Made by a program: the position numbers and the translations under genes | Notes under the pieces: model-generated | Database searches by the model: none | What the model was told of the DNA's origin: nothing | What the model saw: only the letters and a program-made list of their open reading frames with translations | From: an uncultured Bacilli bacterium | Lineage (GTDB): Bacteria > Bacillota_I > Bacilli_A > RF39 > UBA660 | Direction: 5' to 3' | DNA: 10,572 bases | Assembly: GCA_934102055.1 (NCBI GenBank) | Contig: CAKOSE010000029.1 | Coordinates: 1-10,572 of the forward strand | Part shown: positions 6,320 through 10,572 of the stretch, in pieces | Numbering within the stretch: the first letter of the stretch is position 1 | Layout of the letters: every line of letters starts with the position of its first letter

Positions 6320-7670
6320 CTTGCAATTTTTCTGTTATATCATTAAACTTCATTCCATTTGATGCCTTTACTAAAATTGTATCCCCTTCATCTAAAAGAT
6401 TATCAATCTCCTTATAAAAATCTTCCTTATCTTTAAAATAATAACTATCTATATTCCTTTTCTCAGCTTCTTCTTTTATTAACCTAGCATCATTTCCAAT
6501 AGCTATTAAAAGATCACAAGTAATAACTCTTCCTAACATTTCATGAATCCTCTTGCTATAATCACCAAGTTCTAATATATCACCAAGAATCGCAACCTTT
6601 CTCGTTTTAAAACTATTTAGTACTGAAATAGCAGACACAACCGAATCATAACTAGCATTATAACAATCATTTATTATTGTATATTTATTTGTTTTTATTA
6701 TATCAAGTCTATTTGATGAAAATTCAATATGTGCTAAACCAGTACTTATTTCTTTCTCTGTTAAACCAAACATAAAGCCTAAAATAATTGAAACCAAAGC
6801 ATTACCTATATTATGTTTAGCCATTGTATTTATCTCAAAACTATACTCTTTATTTTCATAAATACATGTAAAATCTATTGATTCATCCTTTATGTTATAT
6901 TCCCTGCAATAAATATCATTATAATCATTAAAACCATATGTTATTAAATCATAGTCATGTTTCTTATCAATTAATGTTCTTAAAAACTTATCATCACCAT
7001 TTACTATCAAAGTGCCATTTTCTTTTAAACCATTTACTATTTCCATCTTAGCATCAAAAATACCCTCTTGATTTTTAAAGTTTCCTATATGACTCATTCC
7101 TATATTCGTTATTACTGCAACATCTTCATTTACAAGTTTCGATAAATAATCAATTTCACCTTTCTTATCCATACCCATTTCAATTATCCCTATTTGAGTA
7201 TCATTAGTTATCGTAAAAAGTGTCTTAGGAAGACCTATTTCATTATTTAAATTACCCTCAGTTTTTATTGTTACATACTTCGTCTTTAAAACAGAATTTA
7301 TTATATCCTTTGTAGAAGTTTTTCCAACACTACCTGTTATTCCTACTGTCTTTATATCAAACTTTTCTTTATAACCCTTAGCAATTAAACCAAATGCCTT
7401 AGTAGTATCCAGAACCTGTATTACATTAATATCATCCTTGTTAAAATCATGATTTATATCACATAAAAAACTCCTACATCCATGTAAATAAGCATCTTCC
7501 ATGAACTTATGCCCATCATGAACAAGTCCTATTATAGGAATAAACAAAGACCCTTCATTAGCATCCTTACTATTTATAGTTATATTTGTTATCACACTAT
7601 CCTTGTTATTACTACATCTTTCAACACCGCTTGTAAACTTAATTATTTCATTTAAAGTTAAACTTTCCAT
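6312..7670 (-). CDS. murF: UDP-MurNAc-tripeptide--D-Ala-D-Ala ligase MurF
   Basis: MurF joins D-Ala-D-Ala to the UDP-MurNAc-tripeptide in the cytoplasm, the last step before the lipid stage of peptidoglycan synthesis. The 452-residue length is normal. Landmarks are INSKDANEGSLFIPI (32-46) in the N-terminal domain, the P-loop GSVGKTS (113-119), NLNNEIGLP (140-148), EMGM (164-167), NIGMSHI (189-195), the FDAKMEI lysine (K208, usually carbamylated), SSNRLDI (318-324), NDCYNASYDS (334-343), ILGDILELG (361-369) and KASNGMKF (435-442). YNASYDS replaces the common YNANPxS, and KASNGMKF the common KGSRxMxxE; both are mild variations. An AAAGGAG ribosome site lies in the end of the upstream ligase gene, four bases of gap away. 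It ends at the shared bidirectional terminator. The only murF in view, so it must serve whichever MurE makes the tripeptide. Confidence 0.95.
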   Translation of the reverse strand: MESLTLNEIIKFTSGVERCSNNKDSVITNITINSKDANEGSLFIPIIGLVHDGHKFMEDAYLHGCRSFLCDINHDFNKDDINVIQVLDTTKAFGLIAKGYKEKFDIKTVGITGSVGKTSTKDIINSVLKTKYVTIKTEGNLNNEIGLPKTLFTITNDTQIGIIEMGMDKKGEIDYLSKLVNEDVAVITNIGMSHIGNFKNQEGIFDAKMEIVNGLKENGTLIVNGDDKFLRTLIDKKHDYDLITYGFNDYNDIYCREYNIKDESIDFTCIYENKEYSFEINTMAKHNIGNALVSIILGFMFGLTEKEISTGLAHIEFSSNRLDIIKTNKYTIINDCYNASYDSVVSAISVLNSFKTRKVAILGDILELGDYSKRIHEMLGRVITCDLLIAIGNDARLIKEEAEKRNIDSYYFKDKEDFYKEIDNLLDEGDTILVKASNGMKFNDITEKLQEK

Positions 7671-7674
7671 ACTT

Positions 7675-9126
7675 TTACTCCTTTACCATTGATAGATTTT
7701 TTCTTACTATTACCTCATCAGTTTCATAAGGAACCCATTCATTACCTATTATTTGATAGTTTTCGTCTCCCTTTCCAAGAAGCACTAATACATCATCCTT
7801 TGTTAAATCACTCATAGCCTTTTTAATAGCAGATTCTCTATCTTCAATTATTTCATAATTCTTATGATACTTTTCTATATATTTAGCGATATCTAAAGCA
7901 ATTTCTCTAACAGTACTTGTCCCAGGATCCTCTGCAGTTAAATAAACATAATCAGCATAAATACCCGCAAGTAGACCCATATCTTTTCTTCTATTTATTC
8001 CCTTATCACCAGGACATCCAAACAAAACTTTTATTTTCTTGTCCTTATAATCCTCTTTTAAAGATTCATATAAAGCCTTAGCACTAAGTTTATTATGAGC
8101 ATAATCTATTATAATAGGACAAACTCCCTCAATCACATTCATTCTACCCTTTATTTCCGTTTTTAAAAGACCATCTAAAACAGACTTATAATCTATATTT
8201 AATAAATCAGATATAACAATCGCACATGTAGCATTTATTATATTAAATCTTCCAGCCATACCTATCTCATATACATGAGATTTACCCTCATGATAAACCT
8301 CAAAAGAAAGATTATCATTATTTTTAACATTTTTTATTACATAATCACAATCATCAATATAACCAAATGTTATTATCTTCTTATCATTTATCTCATTTAT
8401 TATCCTATCATAATAATCTGTATGCTTAAATATAGCAATTGTTTCACATTTTTTTAAAAATTCTATCTTACAACTTAAATACTCATCAAAATTCTTATGT
8501 TCAAGCGGAGATATATGATCCTCACTTATATTTAAAAAAACTCCAATATTAAAATTCATCCCATATGTTCTTTGATGATACTCAGCCTGACTTGACACTT
8601 CCATACTCATATATTTTATATTCATATCCTGCATTTCATTTAAATATCTATGAAGTTCTAAACTCTCTGGAGTAGTTAAATGAGTTTCTCCACTATGCTT
8701 TCCTGTATAAAAATAATGTGTCGCAAAAATACCAGGTTTATAGCCTAAATATTCCCTTAAAATATTATGTACAAAATAATTAGTAGTAGTCTTTCCCTTC
8801 GTACCAGTTATCCCTATCTTAAATAAATTATCGGGATAAAATAACTTAGAAACTATTGCCAGAGCCTTTCTATTATCATTTACTACTATACATGGAATCC
8901 CTACATCATAATCCTTCTCACTTATATAACAAGTCGCACCATTTATTATAGCATCCTCTAAATATTCCCTTTTAAAAGCCACACCCTTACACACAAAAAG
9001 CGTATCCTTTTCTACTTCCTTAGAATTATATTCAAGTGATTTAAAATCTATATCATAATCCTTATATTCCTTTATTAAATTATACTTTTTAAGTTCGCTT
9101 ATTACATTACTATAATTCATCTTCAT
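7675..9126 (-). CDS. Second MurE-type Mur ligase, EDPG motif
   Basis: A MurE-family ATP-dependent ligase of 483 residues if started at the ATG at 9124-9126. Landmarks in that numbering are EYNSKEVEKDTLFVC (32-46), P-loop GTKGKTT (108-114), TTPES (151-155), MEVSSQA (175-181), SEDHISPLEH (201-210), the carbamylated-lysine position K220, KGRMN (326-330), DYAHN (341-345), FGCPGDKGINRR (369-380), EDPG (399-402) and GKGDENYQ (451-458). EDPG replaces the DNPR (diaminopimelate) or DNPA/DDPN-type (lysine) specificity motif, so the third amino acid is uncertain. The conserved Glu near the end (GKGDENYQ) is present. The full N-terminal domain is kept, unlike in the + strand paralogue. The start is ambiguous: a TTG at 9129, ATG 9126 and ATG 9120 are in frame; the AAAGG site is four bases before 9126 and ten before 9120. 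It overlaps the xerC end by 17 bases and precedes murF by four, so it is the likely partner of murF. Confidence 0.88.
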   Translation of the reverse strand: MKMNYSNVISELKKYNLIKEYKDYDIDFKSLEYNSKEVEKDTLFVCKGVAFKREYLEDAIINGATCYISEKDYDVGIPCIVVNDNRKALAIVSKLFYPDNLFKIGITGTKGKTTTNYFVHNILREYLGYKPGIFATHYFYTGKHSGETHLTTPESLELHRYLNEMQDMNIKYMSMEVSSQAEYHQRTYGMNFNIGVFLNISEDHISPLEHKNFDEYLSCKIEFLKKCETIAIFKHTDYYDRIINEINDKKIITFGYIDDCDYVIKNVKNNDNLSFEVYHEGKSHVYEIGMAGRFNIINATCAIVISDLLNIDYKSVLDGLLKTEIKGRMNVIEGVCPIIIDYAHNKLSAKALYESLKEDYKDKKIKVLFGCPGDKGINRRKDMGLLAGIYADYVYLTAEDPGTSTVREIALDIAKYIEKYHKNYEIIEDRESAIKKAMSDLTKDDVLVLLGKGDENYQIIGNEWVPYETDEVIVRKNLSMVKE

Positions 9127-10003
9127 CAAACCTTTCTTTATTTCTTGGATGAGTCTTTAAATATACATCCTTTAATCTATCATTTGTAACATGAGTATAA
9201 ACTTGTGTAGCCCTTAAAGATTCATGTCCCAATAACTCTTGAACCGTCAAAATATCACATCCTTCATTTAAAAGATGAGTAGCAAACGTATGTCTTAACA
9301 TATGTGGAGTTACCTTTGTCTTTAAACTAGTCCTAGTTATTAATTTATTCAAAATATATCTTATCCCTCTTGAAGAAAGCCTATCACCATGGCTATTTAT
9401 AAGTAAATAGCTGTTATTATCCCTTCTCCTACTTAAATATAAGTCTAGTACCTCTTTTAAATATTCACCATAATAAACTAATCTTTCCTTATTTCCCTTT
9501 CCTAAAACCTTTATTTGATTTTGATAAGTATCTATATCCTTTATTTTGATATTTTCAAGTTCCCCCACCCTTATACCAGTAGAATAAAGAATCTCTAAAA
9601 TAACCCTATCTCTTAATCCATATAAAGTACTCATATCACAAACATCAAACAACTCTTCAAGTTCATTATAATATAAAAACTTTGGAAGCAACTTATCCTT
9701 TTTAGGACCCTTAGTAAGACAAAAAGGATTATACTCTACATAATTACCTCTAGCTAAATACTTATAAAAATTCCTAACAGCACTTATCCTTCTAGATATA
9801 GTATTCTTAGATAACTTCTTATCATCCATATAATTATAAAGCTTTCTAATAGCTTGATAATCAACTTCTAAAATATTTATCCCCTGTTCATTTAAAAAAT
9901 CTTGATAAAAAAGCAAATCCTCCTCATAACTCTTTATAGTGTTTTCTGAATAGTTTCTTTGATAAGTCAAATATTCTAAGTATTTCTTTATATACTCATC
10001 CAT
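9110..10003 (-). CDS. xerC: Tyrosine recombinase XerC/XerD-like
   Basis: A 297-residue tyrosine recombinase of the size and layout of the chromosome-dimer-resolving Xer proteins. The N-terminal SAM-like DNA-binding domain (about 3-85) has YLTYQRNYSENTIKSY and NTISRRISAVRNFYKYL. The catalytic domain keeps the whole active site: R145 in STGIRVGEL, K169 in LGKGNKER, H234 and R237 in HMLRHTFATHLL, H260 in LGHESLRATQ and the nucleophile Y269 in VYTHV. Such enzymes work in pairs at dif to resolve chromosome dimers; XerC and XerD are hard to tell apart without alignment. A GGTGG ribosome site precedes the ATG. It is the first gene of a compact group with a MurE-type ligase and murF. Nothing nearby (attachment sites, excisionase, phage genes) suggests an integrase of a mobile element. 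Confidence 0.9.
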   Translation of the reverse strand: MDEYIKKYLEYLTYQRNYSENTIKSYEEDLLFYQDFLNEQGINILEVDYQAIRKLYNYMDDKKLSKNTISRRISAVRNFYKYLARGNYVEYNPFCLTKGPKKDKLLPKFLYYNELEELFDVCDMSTLYGLRDRVILEILYSTGIRVGELENIKIKDIDTYQNQIKVLGKGNKERLVYYGEYLKEVLDLYLSRRRDNNSYLLINSHGDRLSSRGIRYILNKLITRTSLKTKVTPHMLRHTFATHLLNEGCDILTVQELLGHESLRATQVYTHVTNDRLKDVYLKTHPRNKERFDEDEL

Positions 10004-10019
10004 TTATACCACCAATATT

Positions 10020-10048
10020 AGTTTATCATAATTTAGTTTTTATATCAA
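10020..10048 (-). promoter_or_regulatory. Likely promoter of the xerC-murE2-murF group
   Basis: On the - strand, TTGATA (complement of 10043-10048) and TAAACT (complement of 10020-10025) are exactly 17 bases apart. They match consensus at five and four of six bases. The implied start lies a few bases before the GGTGG ribosome site of xerC, and the element is just downstream of the preceding terminator. Confidence 0.4.
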
Positions 10049-10060
10049 AATATGCAAACA

Positions 10061-10088
10061 AAATAGACACATATTTACAGTGTCTATT
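10061..10088 (-). terminator. Rho-independent terminator after the Rpn-tail gene
   Basis: AATAGACAC (10062-10070) and GTGTCTATT (10080-10088) form a perfect 9-bp stem with a 9-base loop. On the - strand the stem is followed by TTTGTTTG. It starts 21 bases past the TAA of the gene at 10109-10321 and lies before the xerC promoter, so it separates the two units. The + strand side also has AATTTTT, but no + strand gene needs it. Confidence 0.6.
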
Positions 10089-10108
10089 AATTTTTACATT
10101 AAATACTA

Positions 10109-10321
10109 TTACCTCAAACTGTTTATCTCTTCTTTTGTAAGTCCTGTACAATCTTTTATTAAATTAATATCTAATTTTTTCTTTAACATATTTCTTGCTG
10201 TTTCGAGTACGCTTTCTTTTTTACCAGCATCAAAGCCTTTATCCCTTGCCTCTTCTAGTTCTGTTATCCTAAGCTTTTCTTCATGGAGTTCTTTATCATA
10301 AAGTCCTACTATGTCTTTCAT
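10109..10321 (-). CDS. Free-standing Rpn/PD-(D/E)XK C-terminal tail protein
   Basis: A 70-residue protein corresponding only to the C-terminal tail of Rpn-type PD-(D/E)XK 'transposase-like' nucleases. It has IVGLYDKELHEEKLR at the start, a Glu/Arg-rich helix, a GFDAGKKESVLETARNML helix and a closing small helical unit LDINLIKDCTGLTKEEINSL, typical of these proteins. No nuclease domain is present. About 50 of 69 aligned residues match the partial gene just upstream, 24 of them in an unbroken run, and the DNA is also closely similar, so this is a recent tandem partial duplication. Unlike a simple fragment it has an ATG with an AGGAGAG site nine bases before it, an intact frame, a stop and a downstream terminator. 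It may be a translated small protein, possibly a partner or inhibitor of the full nuclease, or a decaying copy. Confidence 0.65.
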   Translation of the reverse strand: MKDIVGLYDKELHEEKLRITELEEARDKGFDAGKKESVLETARNMLKKKLDINLIKDCTGLTKEEINSLR

Positions 10322-10563
10322 AATAATCTACTCTCCTATTATTATGTTTATCTAAGATTATTTATTTCTTCTTCAGATAAGCCTGTATATTTACTGATCA
10401 TTTCTATATCTAAGTTATCCTTTAACATATTTTTTGCTGTTTCGAGTATGCTACGCTTAGTTCCAATCTCTATACCCTTTTCCCTTGCTTCTTCTAGTTC
10501 TGTTATTCTAAGCTTTTCTTCATGTAACTCTTTATCATAAAGTCCTACTATATCATCTTCCAT
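10109..10563 (-). repeat. Tandem duplication of an Rpn-tail coding unit
   Basis: Two direct copies (10109-10321 and 10348-10563), offset by about 240 bases, are closely similar in DNA. The best-conserved block, around 10233-10312 in one copy and 10475-10554 in the other, differs at only a few bases. The 3' parts are more diverged. The copies are separated by 26 bases containing the second copy's ribosome site. Confidence 0.85.
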
Positions 10564-10572
10564 ACTTGCTCT
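10348..10572 (-). CDS. Rpn family PD-(D/E)XK nuclease, C-terminal end (partial)
   Basis: The frame runs off the right edge: upstream of the internal ATG at 10561-10563 the codons Arg-Ala-Ser are still open, so the visible part is probably the end of a longer gene. It encodes an Rpn-type (PD-(D/E)XK transposase-like) tail: DDIVGLYDKELHEEKLR, a Glu/Arg-rich helix, GIEIGTKRSILETAKNML and LDIEMISKYTGLSEEEINNL. Full-length relatives carry an N-terminal PD-(D/E)XK nuclease domain of roughly 200 residues, which would lie beyond this window. Rpn proteins promote RecA-independent recombination and some have been linked to phage defence. If translation instead starts at the internal ATG, the product is a 71-residue tail like its downstream copy; the bases visible before that ATG (AGAGCAAGT) are a weak ribosome site at best. 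Confidence 0.65.
   Translation of the reverse strand, partial: RASMEDDIVGLYDKELHEEKLRITELEEAREKGIEIGTKRSILETAKNMLKDNLDIEMISKYTGLSEEEINNLR

Noticed and set aside
8275..8457. Ile/Tyr-rich + strand open frame of 60 codons
   Set aside because: It lies inside the second MurE-type gene on the opposite strand and is just AT-rich antisense.
9110..10003. Phage or island integrase reading of the tyrosine recombinase
   Set aside because: Length and layout fit a housekeeping Xer protein, it is embedded in a cell-wall gene group, and no attachment repeats or phage genes are visible.
10020..10031. dif-like half site (TTATGATAAACT on the - strand) next to xerC
   Set aside because: It resembles the Firmicutes XerD half-site TTATGTAAACT but has an inserted base and no matching XerC half-site. 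It also falls in the predicted promoter.
10080..10540. Two Ser-rich + strand open frames similar to each other
   Set aside because: Their similarity only reflects the duplicated - strand Rpn tails; they are antisense shadows.
1..10572. CRISPR arrays, tRNA or rRNA genes and insertion sequences
   Set aside because: No spaced direct-repeat array, cloverleaf-like sequence, rRNA segment or transposase with terminal inverted repeats could be found by eye. The Rpn tails are transposase-like only in name.

Overview
The window looks like part of a low-GC chromosome from a walled Bacilli- or Clostridia-like bacterium. An uncultured gut lineage related to Erysipelotrichales or RF39 would fit, but this is inferred from style and not proven. 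The evidence is strong A/T bias, Lys/Asn-rich proteins, Gram-positive Shine-Dalgarno sites (AGGAGG types), low-GC-Gram-positive families (YtxH, a DUF948-like membrane protein, Rpn-type PD-(D/E)XK tails) and three Mur ligases, which rule out a wall-less mollicute. All 13 stop codons seen are TAA or TAG, and the few tryptophans checked are TGG.

Left edge (1-369): a broken C-terminal remnant of a ZIP-family metal transporter on the + strand. Its end overlaps the end of the next gene. A perfect 12-bp inverted repeat inside the remnant looks like the terminator of that opposing gene.

Left block (361-4640, - strand), in transcription order: trmB (tRNA m7G46 methyltransferase), a small lipoprotein, a 312-residue disordered acidic/basic protein with a PSPIISPVYG motif, a DUF948/YtxG-like one-helix membrane protein and a YtxH-domain protein. 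Spacing is tight and most genes have good ribosome sites. An AT-rich hairpin then precedes the last gene, a membrane-anchored extracytoplasmic protein with seven repeats that read as a seven-bladed beta-propeller.

Centre (4650-6319): a divergent promoter region, then a + strand pair made of a 67-residue coiled-coil protein and a MurE-type ligase, whose stop and start codons are one base apart. They end at a bidirectional terminator shared with murF.

Right block (6312-10003, - strand): xerC, a second MurE-type ligase and murF, with overlapping or near-touching genes, so probably one operon. The two MurE-type enzymes keep the ligase core but differ at the third-amino-acid recognition site (DDPR versus EDPG). 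The murF product would add D-Ala-D-Ala to the tripeptide made by one of them.

Right edge (10061-10572, - strand): two tandem copies of the C-terminal tail of an Rpn/PD-(D/E)XK 'transposase-like' nuclease. The first runs off the window. The second is a free-standing 70-codon gene with its own ribosome site and a following terminator. This is the most interesting accessory feature, because separately expressed Rpn tails are reported to act as antitoxins of the full-length nuclease.
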